DNA from: Syntrophomonas sp. | Lineage (GTDB): Bacteria; Bacillota; Syntrophomonadia; Syntrophomonadales; Syntrophomonadaceae | DNA length: 64,000 bases | Reading direction: 5' to 3' | NCBI GenBank assembly: GCA_016841245.1 | Contig: JAENZN010000016.1 | Coordinates: forward strand, 29,218 to 93,217 | Shown: piece after piece, positions 27,976 to 36,146 of the stretch | Position numbering within the stretch: position 1 is the stretch's first letter | Layout of the letters: the number at the start of each line of letters is the position of its first letter | Position numbers and translations under genes: made by a program | The notes under the pieces: model-generated | Told to the model about the DNA's origin: nothing | The model's input: the letters and a program-made list of their open reading frames with translations, nothing else | Database searches by the model: none

Positions 27976-28851
27976 ATGTTCCAAACACTTAATAATACAA
28001 TTAAGTTCGTGGAAGCTCCTGATCGAGCCCGTTTTCCATATGCCCATAGTTTGTTCATTGATGATGAGGTGCAGGTTTTAATCGATACTTCTTGTGGTAG
28101 AACCAACATTGATTATTTTCTGGACCATGATATTGATATTATAATCAATTCCCATTTTCATGAAGATCATATAATGAACAATCATCTATTCTCTAAGGCT
28201 GAAATCTGGGCGCATGGACTGGATGCCCCGGCCATCAGATCGGAAGAGATATTTGCAGATTATTATGGTTTTAGTAAGTTCAACGAAGAGCATCTGGGGA
28301 AGCTGTTTTACGACTGGACAGGGGCCAAATCTTCACCGGTCCACCATGAGATAAGCCACGATCAAATACTGGATTTTGGGAAGACTAAAGTGCAGGTTCT
28401 GCATACACCGGGTCACACTCCCGGGCACTGCTGTTTCTTAATGGAGGATGGCATATTGTTCAGTTCCGATATTGAACTGAGCAGCTTTGGCCCCTGGTAT
28501 GGACATCTATGCAGCAACCTGGATGATTATATCAAATCTATTAAATTGTGCATGGAAATAAACCCATCTATAATCATATCTTCCCACCGGGGTATAATAA
28601 AGGAAGACATCCAGAAAAGGCTGCACAATTATCTCAACATAATATATCAAAAAGAAGAGCGGCTCATTAGCAGCTTGAAACAACCTATGACTCTAGACCA
28701 GCTGACTGATTTAGTAATATTTTATGGTGAAATCAAAAACTACTTTAGATTGTTTAAAATGTGGGAGAAAATGGCTATTTTCGTTCATCTCCAACGTCTG
28801 ATAGGCCTGGACGAGGTTAAACAGGTTGACGATTATTATTATCTAAAATAA
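27976..28851 (+). CDS. Metallo-beta-lactamase-fold hydrolase
   Basis: A 291-residue protein with the zinc-binding motif HFHEDH near residue 60, HTPGHTPGH near residue 145, the aspartate in LFSSDIELSS and a later His in SSHRG. The substrate is unknown. I choose ATG 27976 because GGAGGTG lies 8 nt upstream; a longer frame from 27949 overlaps the ATPase end. As fourth gene of the SsuABC-like operon it may process the imported compound (inference). Confidence 0.88.
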   Translation: MFQTLNNTIKFVEAPDRARFPYAHSLFIDDEVQVLIDTSCGRTNIDYFLDHDIDIIINSHFHEDHIMNNHLFSKAEIWAHGLDAPAIRSEEIFADYYGFSKFNEEHLGKLFYDWTGAKSSPVHHEISHDQILDFGKTKVQVLHTPGHTPGHCCFLMEDGILFSSDIELSSFGPWYGHLCSNLDDYIKSIKLCMEINPSIIISSHRGIIKEDIQKRLHNYLNIIYQKEERLISSLKQPMTLDQLTDLVIFYGEIKNYFRLFKMWEKMAIFVHLQRLIGLDEVKQVDDYYYLK

Positions 28852-28855
28852 AAAT

Positions 28856-29125
28856 GGGTCAGGCACTAACTTACTAACTCAACTTTCGCAGATGGTAACA
28901 GCTTCGGCTGCGCGAGCGTTATGCTTTGTCCCGCCGTCGGCCGGTCTTATTTTAAACAATGTGGAAATATGGTCTTCATACGTAATACCTGGTTATTCAA
29001 GTTGTTTACCCTCTGTAACCGCCTTACCCTCCTTGCTCAAACAAAACATAAAACTCGCCAGTGGGGTAAGTGAGAAAGTTGAGTTGCTAACTTATGATTT
29101 TAACTGAACATAAGTTGCCTGACCC
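28856..29125. repeat. Terminal-inverted-repeat element, copy A
   Basis: A ~270-bp segment bounded by GGGTCAGGCA (28856-28865) and its exact complement (29116-29125). Inner sub-terminal repeats TAACTTACTAACTCAACTTT / AAAGTTGAGTTGCTAACTTA follow. The stretch from about 28939 to 29105 is closely similar, in inverted orientation, to 33385-33540. The right end supplies the last codons and stop of the LysE gene. It has no transposase and looks like a MITE-type element. Confidence 0.8.
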
Positions 29126-29759
29126 CAAAACTGTATATGAAGTATAATCCCAACACCAGCAGGAAAATACCGCACACCACTATTATATATTTATACACTG
29201 GTGGGCTTATAAATTTTTTGCCGCCAGCTACCACGGCCGCTACCAGAGTATACCAGACCAGATCAGCCAGGATGTGTCCGGAGAAGAACGAGGCCAGGCC
29301 TATTCTGCCGCTTTCAAGAGACATAGTCAAGTAAGTTAGACCTACTGTGGCCCACCATATGCTCCAGAACGGGTTGGCCAGACTGATGACTGCTCCAGCC
29401 AGCACTGGATGCAGGCCTTTTTTAGTTGTCCCAACCTCATTTTTATTTATGTCACCAAGCGATATATTTCCTCTAAGTGCGTCCCTGCTCATAGTAAGAC
29501 CTAAATATATCAAGACTATTCCTCCCAGCAGGGCAATGGTACTGCTCACGGTTATATTGCTTAAAAAAACTGATAAACCTGCTATCAGTGCTAATATAAG
29601 GGCTAATTCCAGGACTGCGTGCCCCAAAATAATCAGCGGGCCGGCAATAAAACCTCTTCTGACACTTTCCGCAATAGTGACGGTTAGCAAAGGTCCCGGC
29701 ATCATTGCTCCTGATAGCCCAACTAAAAAAGCAGTCACAAATAGTATATTAACTGACAT
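29100..29759 (-). CDS. LysE-family amino-acid/metabolite exporter
   Basis: A 219-residue membrane protein with about six helices. The family start is evident: VTAFLVGLSGAMMPGPLLTV (the conserved PGP) then ESVRRGFIAGPLIILGHAVL. Members export lysine, threonine or homoserine derivatives. The last eight residues (GVRQLMFS) and stop are encoded inside repeat element A, so the natural C-terminus was probably altered by its insertion; the tail is outside the last helix, so function may persist. A GAGGTG precedes the ATG. Confidence 0.85.
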   Translation of the reverse strand: MSVNILFVTAFLVGLSGAMMPGPLLTVTIAESVRRGFIAGPLIILGHAVLELALILALIAGLSVFLSNITVSSTIALLGGIVLIYLGLTMSRDALRGNISLGDINKNEVGTTKKGLHPVLAGAVISLANPFWSIWWATVGLTYLTMSLESGRIGLASFFSGHILADLVWYTLVAAVVAGGKKFISPPVYKYIIVVCGIFLLVLGLYFIYSFGVRQLMFS

Positions 29760-30020
29760 TTTAAATCACCTCTAAATACTCTAGATATATATTACCTGCA
29801 GATATCCTCATTGTAAATACTTTTATCACCATAAGAAATTTTCTGTCATCGAAGAACATGCTAAGTGATTTCAACTGGTTGATAAAGTCGGCAATCTGCC
29901 AGGTCGATGATAAGTTATCTTAATGGTCCTATTAGATTTATCCCCATAAAAACATTATAATTAAGACTACTGGACTTAATATTTTAAGAAGAGAAAGTAA
30001 TTTGAAAGGAGTTATTATAT

Positions 30021-30971
30021 ATGCTAACCTTCGGACCTATCCCCTCTCGCAGGCTGGGTCGCAGCCTGGGAGTTAATAATATACCACCTAAAATATGCAC
30101 CTATTCCTGTGCTTACTGCCAGCAGGGTCATTCCAGCAAAGTACAGATTGAGAGGCAATCTTTCTATCCCCCGAAGGAAATCCAGGAGGCAGTGCAGGAA
30201 CAAATTAACAAAGCCAGGGGAGCAGGCGAAAGTATTGATTATATTTCCTTTGTTCCTGATGGAGAACCTACTCTGGATATTAATCTGGGTCGGGCAATAG
30301 ACTTGTTAAAACCACTGAATGTCCCAATAGCAGTAATAACTAATGCTTCTCTGCTCTGGAAAGCAGATGTAAGAGCAGAACTTGCCAGGGCTGATTGGGT
30401 ATCGGTGAAGATTGATACTGTTGATGAGCAAATCTGGCGTAAAATCGACCATCCCCACCGAGGATTGTCCCTGCCTATGATAATGGAAGGTATTCTCTCT
30501 TTTGCTTCAAAATATCAGGGTAAATTATATACAGAAACTATGCTGGTGCAAGGATTAAATGATAATGATGCTGACCTGGATAAGACGGCACGCTTTATTG
30601 CTCAGGTAAAACCGGAAATATCTTATATATTAATACCTACCCGTCCTCCAGCTGATATAAAGATAAAACCCCCGGATGAAAAAGCGGTGAATACGGCTTA
30701 TCAAATATACAGCAAGTATATTGATAAGGTGGAATATCTAATCGGACATGAGGGTAATAGTTTCACCTACACCGGCAACCTGGAAAAGGATCTGCTGAGC
30801 ATTACTTCCGTTCATCCTATGAGAGAAAGTGCGGTTAAAGAACTATTAGAAAAAGCGGGACAAGAATGGACTGCAGTTGAGCAGCTTATAGCTGAGGAAA
30901 AACTTATAGAACTTAAGTTTAATGGAAATAGATTTTATATGCGTAAACTTTTCGATAGCTACAAACGTTAA
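30021..30971 (+). CDS. Radical SAM protein (COG0731-like)
   Basis: A 316-residue radical S-adenosylmethionine enzyme. The cluster motif CTYSCAYCQQG (CxxxCxxC) sits near residue 30, after the family start FGPIPSRRLGRSLGVNN. Downstream come FVPDGEPTLD (the GE motif) and VSVKIDTVDEQIW. The C-terminal ~80 residues may form a small winged-helix-like domain. It belongs to the family often called wyosine-base-formation-like, but bacterial members have no settled function. AAAGGAG precedes the ATG. Confidence 0.85.
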   Translation: MLTFGPIPSRRLGRSLGVNNIPPKICTYSCAYCQQGHSSKVQIERQSFYPPKEIQEAVQEQINKARGAGESIDYISFVPDGEPTLDINLGRAIDLLKPLNVPIAVITNASLLWKADVRAELARADWVSVKIDTVDEQIWRKIDHPHRGLSLPMIMEGILSFASKYQGKLYTETMLVQGLNDNDADLDKTARFIAQVKPEISYILIPTRPPADIKIKPPDEKAVNTAYQIYSKYIDKVEYLIGHEGNSFTYTGNLEKDLLSITSVHPMRESAVKELLEKAGQEWTAVEQLIAEEKLIELKFNGNRFYMRKLFDSYKR

Positions 30972-30977
30972 TGTTTC

Positions 30978-31988
30978 TCATCTTTTATTACATAGAACTG
31001 CCTTTTTAGCAAAATCATTATTAATAAGCATATATGGTTCTATTACTGCATCCATTTCTCCGGCAGTGCAAATAATTTCCTGCAGTAAATCAAAGGACGG
31101 TTGGTCCATTACCGTAGTTATCCGCCAGGTATTCTGCTGCTGGTACCGTTCTATTGCTGCGGCTAGATCCGCCAGTTTTATGTCAGGAAAGAAAGGCTTA
31201 ATTACTTGTGCTGTTTCAAGTGGCGAATGACTATCTACCCACAACTGAGCCTGATATACAGCATTACTAAATTTCTGTATTAATTCAGGATTCTTTTGCA
31301 GCATACTCTTTCTGGCCATGTAAACCGTTTCCGGAATATCTCCGCTGGCAGTTCCCATAGAAGCTGCTGCATACCCGGCATCTTCTTTTTCCAGCCAGGT
31401 CGCGGCAGGCTCACCAAGAACCACATAATCACCCTTTCTTTCCTTAAAAGCTTCAGATGCATGTGAATCACTAATAATATCCACATCTTTTCCCGGGTTC
31501 AGACCATACTGCTTGAGAATATATTCCAAAACCATTTCCTGCCTTCCCCCTGGATGTCCTACTATAATGGTCTTCCCCCTGAGGTCCCCCCATTCGAAAT
31601 CCGTTTCCTGGTTGTGACCCAGCAGAAATGATCCTTCTCTCTGAGTCAACTGGCAGAAATTTATTAGATAGTCTTCCTCCCCCTGTTGATAAACTTGAAG
31701 GCTGATTTCTGCACCAGCTACAGCTATATCAGCATGGCCCTCCTGCAGTGCAGTATTTAGTTCCTCAGCACTCAGTACTGTTGTCAGCTCGACTTCGAGT
31801 CCTTCTTCAGCAAAGAGAGCTTGAGTTATAGCTACATATTGGGGGGCATAAAGCAGGGAGGGAAAAACCTCACAAAGCCTCACCCTTGCTGCTTGTTTTT
31901 GGGGGTCAGTATTGCTGTAAGCGCATCCCCCCAGGCTGACTGCCATCATCAGAATAACTGCCAGTAAAACTCCCAGCCTCTTGCACAA
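30978..31988 (-). CDS. Orphan ABC substrate-binding lipoprotein (NMT1-like)
   Basis: A 336-residue binding protein with lipobox SLGGCAYS near residue 22. The fold markers are FPSLLYAPQYVAITQALFAE (typical of NMT1/THI5 and nitrate/aliphatic-sulfonate binders), LLGHNQETDFEWGDL and GKTIIVGHPGGRQEMVLEY. The start is a TTG after GGAGGAG. There is no permease or ATPase beside it; it may feed the SsuABC-like transporter at 25540-27973 or act as a sensor (inference). Convergent with the radical SAM gene, with a 6-bp gap. Confidence 0.85.
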   Translation of the reverse strand: MCKRLGVLLAVILMMAVSLGGCAYSNTDPQKQAARVRLCEVFPSLLYAPQYVAITQALFAEEGLEVELTTVLSAEELNTALQEGHADIAVAGAEISLQVYQQGEEDYLINFCQLTQREGSFLLGHNQETDFEWGDLRGKTIIVGHPGGRQEMVLEYILKQYGLNPGKDVDIISDSHASEAFKERKGDYVVLGEPAATWLEKEDAGYAAASMGTASGDIPETVYMARKSMLQKNPELIQKFSNAVYQAQLWVDSHSPLETAQVIKPFFPDIKLADLAAAIERYQQQNTWRITTVMDQPSFDLLQEIICTAGEMDAVIEPYMLINNDFAKKAVLCNKR

Positions 31989-32120
31989 ACTATCTCCTCC
32001 TCACAATTCATTTTCGAGCTGGTGATGATAAAAGTTCCTCTATTATATGAATTATGAATAAGGGCATGTTTCATATACATAATTATTTCAAATAATGATG
32101 AGCAGGAAATATATACAAGA

Positions 32121-32322
32121 AGCCTCTGCCTAATAAGCGGAGGCTTCAGACTAATGACAGAAGTGAATATCTGCGTTATTTCAAAAAACCCGCTCAATCA
32201 ACGTACTCAGGTACGCCTCAATCGCGGGTTTTTCTCATGCCTTGATCTTCACTTATGTCATCGGCCTGGCATCTTGTCGACTTTATCGACAACCTGGAGC
32301 CTCCGCCTGATAAGCGGAGGCT
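32121..32322. repeat. Composite repeat, copy 1: ~150-bp core between twin hairpins
   Basis: Left hairpin 32121-32145 and right hairpin 32298-32322 are near-identical to each other (GCCTC-GC stems, CTRATAA loops). Between them is a 152-bp core. The core has imperfect ends (TGACAGAAGTGAA near 32154, its complement near 32262) and a central nested palindrome with AAAAACCCGC/GCGGGTTTTT arms around CGTAC/GTACG. The core matches the copy at 35913-36108. It lies 25 bp past the stop of the minus-strand lipoprotein gene, where the hairpins may also end transcription. Confidence 0.75.
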
Positions 32323-32346
32323 CGGAATGCTTGATTAAATTACTGT

Positions 32347-33078
32347 TTACTGCTGACCCATGTTCTGTAGGTCTTGTATGTCAGGCATCTGCATATCAAT
32401 AATCTGAACCCCGGCTGGGACCTCAAACATGGAATCAGGTATTGTATCAAAGCTTACATTCTTATACTCATAGTTGATCTGATTTCCTTCTACGGTCATT
32501 TCCATTTTAAGGGGAAAGCCGTATTGTTCCCATACCCACATTTTCGTATAATCGTTATCATCTGTCATCTCAATTACTGCGCATTTTTTCCCATCGATAG
32601 TTTCCTGGCCCACTATGTTATACATATCCTGCGGATATTCTGTCATCGGCTCCAACGGGTTGACACTTTCGGTTTCAGCATCATAACTACCCAGCTTCAT
32701 AGCTGTATTTTCATTTACATTAATCATCCAGGATTCTTGGGTATCGGCATTATAAAGCATTGTTACCTGTCCTGTTCCCTGTGCATTCATATCCATGCGG
32801 ATATTGGAACCCTGAATGTACTGAGTACCGCTGGATGACATATTTGCTCCAGTCATCTCCCACTCAAAGGTTAAGGATTCGATAGAACTGGTTTTAGTAA
32901 AAATTTCGTCCAGGGTTAAGCTATCTTGGCTGCTCTCAGAATTTTCTGCACCAGCATTTTCACTTACTTCTGCCGGATCTTTCTGCTCCGAATCACTGCT
33001 GCCCCCACCACAGCCTGCCAATGTACAGGTTACCAGCAAAAGACATAATATCATGGCCATTCCAATATGTTTTTTCAT
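32347..33078 (-). CDS. Secreted lipoprotein, LolA/LppX-like (DUF4412-like)
   Basis: A 243-residue lipoprotein: signal peptide, lipobox TLAGCGGG near residue 20, an acidic Ser/Glu-rich linker to about residue 55, then a beta-rich domain (LTFEWEMTGANMSSSGTQYI, MLYNADTQESWMIN, KMWVWEQYGFPLKMEMTV). This resembles proteins of the LolA/LppX half-barrel fold that probe the state of a lipid or serve as carriers. Family assignment is tentative. GGAAGTGG lies before the ATG. Confidence 0.7.
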   Translation of the reverse strand: MKKHIGMAMILCLLLVTCTLAGCGGGSSDSEQKDPAEVSENAGAENSESSQDSLTLDEIFTKTSSIESLTFEWEMTGANMSSSGTQYIQGSNIRMDMNAQGTGQVTMLYNADTQESWMINVNENTAMKLGSYDAETESVNPLEPMTEYPQDMYNIVGQETIDGKKCAVIEMTDDNDYTKMWVWEQYGFPLKMEMTVEGNQINYEYKNVSFDTIPDSMFEVPAGVQIIDMQMPDIQDLQNMGQQ

Positions 33079-33184
33079 TCTTCCACTTCCTCTCTTATAT
33101 TAAGCTATCTATGTAATTATTCTATTTAAGAAATCAATATCCTGGAAGTAAATTAAAATTTTCTTACCATAAACCTAATTAAAT

Positions 33185-33210
33185 GATTATGGTGCCAAGG
33201 CACCATAATC
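33185..33210. other. Perfect 12-bp hairpin upstream of the lipoprotein gene
   Basis: Arms 33185-33196 and 33199-33210 are perfectly complementary with a 2-nt loop. On the minus strand a T7 run comes before, not after, the hairpin, so it is not a terminator for that strand. It may be an operator or a cruciform-type repeat about 110 bp upstream of the lipoprotein start. Confidence 0.5.
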
Positions 33211-33339
33211 ACAAAAAAAGGACAGGTACTTAACCTGCCCAAATTGAAGGTACAATTTATGATCACCTGTTGAATAAATAGTAGCATAAAATAATGAAGA
33301 AAATTTCAACACAATGTTAATTTTTCTTGATATGACTAT

Positions 33340-33597
33340 GGGATCAGGCACTAATTTACTTATGCAAGTTATTAGACTCGTAAGTAAGTAACTCAACTTT
33401 CGCAGTTACCCCACTGGCAAGTTTTATGCTTTGTTTTAGCAATGAGGGTAAGGCGGTTACAGGGGTAAACAACTTGAATAACCAAGCATTATATATGAAG
33501 ACCATATTTCTACATTGTTTAAATAAGACTGGCCGAAACATCAATAGTTACCAACGGGAACATCAGCAACCTTGTTGAGTTAGTAAGTTAGTGATTT
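33340..33597. repeat. Terminal-inverted-repeat element, copy B
   Basis: About 258 bp, starting GGGATCAGGCACTAATTTAC and ending in GAGTTAGTAAGTTAGTG. The part near 33385-33540 matches copy A (28856-29125) in opposite orientation at roughly 85% by eye. The short matching peptides readable in both copies are explained by DNA similarity. It ends at the stop codon of the NapH-like ferredoxin gene. Confidence 0.75.
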
Positions 33598-34426
33598 ACT
33601 TAGAATCGTTACCCAGGCGAAACGTGGTGGTAATAGCCTCTACCGGACAACTGGAGCGGCATTCTCCACAGCGAATACACTCTAGACTATTAGACTCCTT
33701 ATACATCTCTACCCCCATTTTACAATTCTGGGCACATTTCCCACACTTAATGCATTTTTCCTTATCCACCCGGTATCTATAAATACTAATGGGATTAAAT
33801 AAACCATATATTGCTCCCAGTGGGCAGATAATTTTACAGAAGGGACGAAAGGATTTAATAGAAAGCAATATTACCAATACTAGTAACAGTAGTTTGAATA
33901 GAAACAGGTTCCCGGCTGCATCTCTTAAATCGGGATGGCTGGCCAGCAACGGGATACCTCCTTCCATGGTTCCCGCCGGACATATATATTTACAGAAAAA
34001 AGGGTCCCCCATCCCCAGGTTGTTTACCAAAAATACAGGCAGAAATAATACAAAAACAATTAGTATTACATACTTTATGTAGCCCGCCCAGCGTGGTATG
34101 GTCCAAGTCGGCGAAGGCAGTTTATATAGAAGTTCCTGAATAAGTCCAAACGGGCACAGCCAACCACAAACATACCTGCCCATAAAGACCCCAAACAAAA
34201 GCAGGGTTCCGGTAACATAATAAGAAAACGTATATCGGCTGCTGGCCAGGATGGTCTGTAAGGCCCCTAAAGGGCAGGCACCTATAGCAGCCGGACAGGA
34301 ATAACAGTTTAATCCCGGCACACAGACATGTTTGCTCACTCCCTGGTATATGCGGCCCTGAATAAACCCGGGTAAGTTAACGTTGGTGAGCAGGGCGCTG
34401 ATATACTGTACCATTCTCCTCTTCAA
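33596..34426 (-). CDS. NapH-like membrane ferredoxin (four TM helices, two 4Fe-4S clusters)
   Basis: A ~276-residue membrane protein that passes electrons between quinol or thiol carriers and a partner. Visible are CVPGLNCYSCPAAIGACPLG, the CGWLCPFGL motif, CKYICPAG and CKIICPLG on the membrane part. At the C-terminus are two cluster motifs, CIKCGKCAQNCK and CIRCGECRSSCPVEA. I favour the TTG at 34426 (protein start MKRRMVQYISALL, as in relatives); TTG 34435 is also in frame but overlaps the upstream stop. It is third in an operon with a TlpA-like lipoprotein and a CXXC peptide. Confidence 0.88.
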   Translation of the reverse strand: MKRRMVQYISALLTNVNLPGFIQGRIYQGVSKHVCVPGLNCYSCPAAIGACPLGALQTILASSRYTFSYYVTGTLLLFGVFMGRYVCGWLCPFGLIQELLYKLPSPTWTIPRWAGYIKYVILIVFVLFLPVFLVNNLGMGDPFFCKYICPAGTMEGGIPLLASHPDLRDAAGNLFLFKLLLLVLVILLSIKSFRPFCKIICPLGAIYGLFNPISIYRYRVDKEKCIKCGKCAQNCKMGVEMYKESNSLECIRCGECRSSCPVEAITTTFRLGNDSK

Positions 34427-34427
34427 G

Positions 34428-34565
34428 TTAACCAATCCCTATACATTCCAGGCAAATCTTCACCGCTTTAGTATATACACTGACTGCCTCATTCCGAACT
34501 GCCCCGAGTATGAGCAGTACGACTCCCATAGTGAGGAGGAGTATTCTTAAATGTTTTTTATTCAT
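34428..34565 (-). CDS. CD1871A-family small CXXC membrane protein
   Basis: A 45-residue protein: one hydrophobic helix (HLRILLLTMGVVLLILGAV) followed by VYTKAVKICLECIGIG. The CLECIGIG ending is the mark of the CD1871A family, found in Clostridia beside NapH-like ferredoxins and thioredoxin-like lipoproteins. GAGGAG precedes the ATG. It sits between the TlpA-like and ferredoxin genes, so a role relaying thiol/disulfide electrons across the membrane is plausible, but this is inference. Confidence 0.8.
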   Translation of the reverse strand: MNKKHLRILLLTMGVVLLILGAVRNEAVSVYTKAVKICLECIGIG

Positions 34566-34586
34566 ATTGCTCTCCTCAAGTTCTTG

Positions 34587-35093
34587 CTAAGGTTGCTGGC
34601 TTTCCAGGAGTTCTTCAATAATTTTCATATAGGTATCATAATCTCTGCTGCCACTTATGATAGTATCCAGCAGTCGGCCTTCAGAGTCAACAAATACTGT
34701 AACCGGCACATAATCAAATCTGCTGATCAGGTTATCTGATAATGAACGGTCCGGCAAAAGATTCACATAACTAACTTCCTGGTCCGCAGTTATCTTCTGG
34801 GCTGTAGACAGCCTTTTATCAGCAACGATACCAATTACCTGTACATTCTTATCCAGTAAATCCTCCTGCAGTCTTTGTATATCAGGCATCTCATTGATAC
34901 ACGGAGCACAGTAAGTTGCCCAGATATTTATCATAGTAAGCTCAGAATGACTGAAAACTTCATTAGTTACATAGTTATTCTCCAGGTCAACAGCTTTGAA
35001 ATCCGGTAGTTTTTCCTCGGATTCTGGAGCATCACAGCCGAACAATCCACTTATACATATAATACCCAGAATGATGATACCCCATCTTCTCAT
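34587..35093 (-). CDS. TlpA/ResA-like thioredoxin-fold lipoprotein
   Basis: A 168-residue extracytoplasmic thiol-disulfide protein. Signal peptide MRRWGIIILGIICISGLFGC gives the lipobox, then the thioredoxin fold with active site WATYCAPCINEMP and the cis-proline segment YVPVTVFVDSEGRLLD. I choose ATG 35093 because GGAGG lies 8 nt upstream; 15 further in-frame residues upstream are not needed. First gene of the redox operon running to 33596; it could receive electrons from the NapH-like protein. Confidence 0.88.
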   Translation of the reverse strand: MRRWGIIILGIICISGLFGCDAPESEEKLPDFKAVDLENNYVTNEVFSHSELTMINIWATYCAPCINEMPDIQRLQEDLLDKNVQVIGIVADKRLSTAQKITADQEVSYVNLLPDRSLSDNLISRFDYVPVTVFVDSEGRLLDTIISGSRDYDTYMKIIEELLESQQP

Positions 35094-35199
35094 TTGCTCA
35101 TCCTCCATTTTGATATTCTGCATAAAATTACTGCTCACCTTGCAGGATCAACACAAATTATCACCTCTATATAGCCTTGATGGTGCTATATAGTTTTTT

Positions 35200-35418
35200 C
35201 TATATTTGGATTAAATCGTGCCCCCGGTTATTTGCGCTCAGGAGGTATAGCCATGACTGGTCAAAAGGCCCGGCAAAAACCTGCCCATGCCAGTATAGAA
35301 GTTCATGCCCGCTCCGGGTTGAATAATAACCGCTGGCTTAGCTTTTTCAGCTTCATATAATGCCCCCCTGCAGAACTATCTCATCTTCAGTTTCCAAGCT
35401 TATTAGCTCGTTTATCAT
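35200..35418 (-). pseudogene. N-terminal remnant of an alpha/beta hydrolase, two frameshifts
   Basis: From ATG 35418 the minus strand reads MINELISLETEDEIVLQGGI and then stops. A shift in the C6 run at 35363-35368 restores YEAEKAKPAVIIQPGAGMNF and RFLPGLLTSHGYT. A second shift near the TACCTCCTGAG region restores LLSANNRGHD. These pieces match the start of DUF1749-like alpha/beta hydrolases (beta-strand, AVI...GAGMNFY oxyanion region, then N.RGHD). No catalytic serine region remains. The rest of 35094-35517 holds nothing else. Confidence 0.6.
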
Positions 35419-35517
35419 TCTGCTGCTCCCTGTCAGCTTTATTAGAGGCTCTCACCTTATAAAGATATCATCATACTCCCCAATTATCAGTGCGTTCGGA
35501 GCACATCCATTCAATTA

Positions 35518-35772
35518 CTAACGGGCTTTTTTTATGTACTGCTTCAGGTTATCTAGAAGCTCTTTTTTAGCTGATGCGGACTTGATCTTTTTATTTATTA
35601 ACTCAATTTCCGGGTATACTCCCTGAATATTTTTCCTCACTTTAACCACATCATTAAACAATGTTTTATCATCTTTTTTAACTACCACTTTGACCTCATA
35701 ATCTTTCGTTTTTTCTATTTTATGTCCTTTCATCTGGGTAGCCGTTAAAATTTCAAAACTATAGTCTGTCAC
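35518..35772 (-). CDS. Small unknown protein
   Basis: An 84-residue, lysine-rich soluble protein (TDYSFEILTATQMKGHKIEK ... KKELLDNLKQYIKKAR). I do not recognise it. It has a likely beta-rich first half and a helical end. The GTG start is well placed, 7 nt after AGGAGGT. No close gene neighbour on either side. It appears intact and translated, but no function can be given. Confidence 0.6.
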   Translation of the reverse strand: MTDYSFEILTATQMKGHKIEKTKDYEVKVVVKKDDKTLFNDVVKVRKNIQGVYPEIELINKKIKSASAKKELLDNLKQYIKKAR

Positions 35773-35912
35773 TAATTCTACCTCCTGCCTTTTTCCTGGT
35801 TAAAGTAATTTTATATTTACATACATTCTCGAAACATAACAAATTCCCTGCCATCAGTGATTACTGCAGTGGGATTTTTGTACCGTCTTTCAATAATAGA
35901 GATTAAAAAAAA

Positions 35913-36108
35913 TGCCGGTCCAGAAAACCGACAGCTAGGCCGACAAAAGCGAATCTCAGCGTTATTTCAAAAAGCCCGATGAATCAACGTACTTGGGTAC
36001 GCCTCAATCACGGACCTTTTTTTTGCCTTGATCTTCACTCCTGTCATCGGTCTGTAAAATTGCCGACTTTGTCAACAATTTAAACTGCCGGTCCAGGAAA
36101 CCGGCAGT
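35913..36108. repeat. Composite repeat, copy 2: ~150-bp core between twin hairpins
   Basis: Left hairpin 35913-35933 (TGCCGGT/ACCGACA) and right hairpin 36084-36108 (CTGCCGGT/ACCGGCAG) share the stem sequence and a CCAGRAA loop. The 150-bp core between them matches copy 1, including GCGTTATTTCAAAAA, ACGTAC...GTACGCCTCAATC, a T8 run, and CCTTGATCTTCACT. The hairpins differ completely in sequence from those of copy 1. It lies just past the stop of the membrane-protein gene at 36147. Confidence 0.75.
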
Positions 36109-36146
36109 CAGATCTTGGCTCTTTATTATAATTCGACTTTAATTGC

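Noticed and set aside
28892..29107. Open frame whose peptide matches one at 33356-33544 (TALPSLLKQ.IKLASGV)
   Set aside because: The shared peptide follows from DNA similarity of repeat copies A and B. There is no ribosome site and the frames differ in length and ends.
33185..33210. Perfect hairpin as a terminator
   Set aside because: The T-run lies on the wrong side for the minus strand and no plus-strand gene ends there.
35253..35360. 35-codon plus-strand frame with GGAGG upstream
   Set aside because: It is antisense to the alpha/beta-hydrolase remnant. The apparent ribosome site is the complement of a coding TACCTCC.
35340..35370. TGA in the alpha/beta-hydrolase remnant as a second selenocysteine codon
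   Set aside because: Similarity continues in a different frame after a C6 run, so this is a frameshift, not recoding, and the family has no cysteine there.
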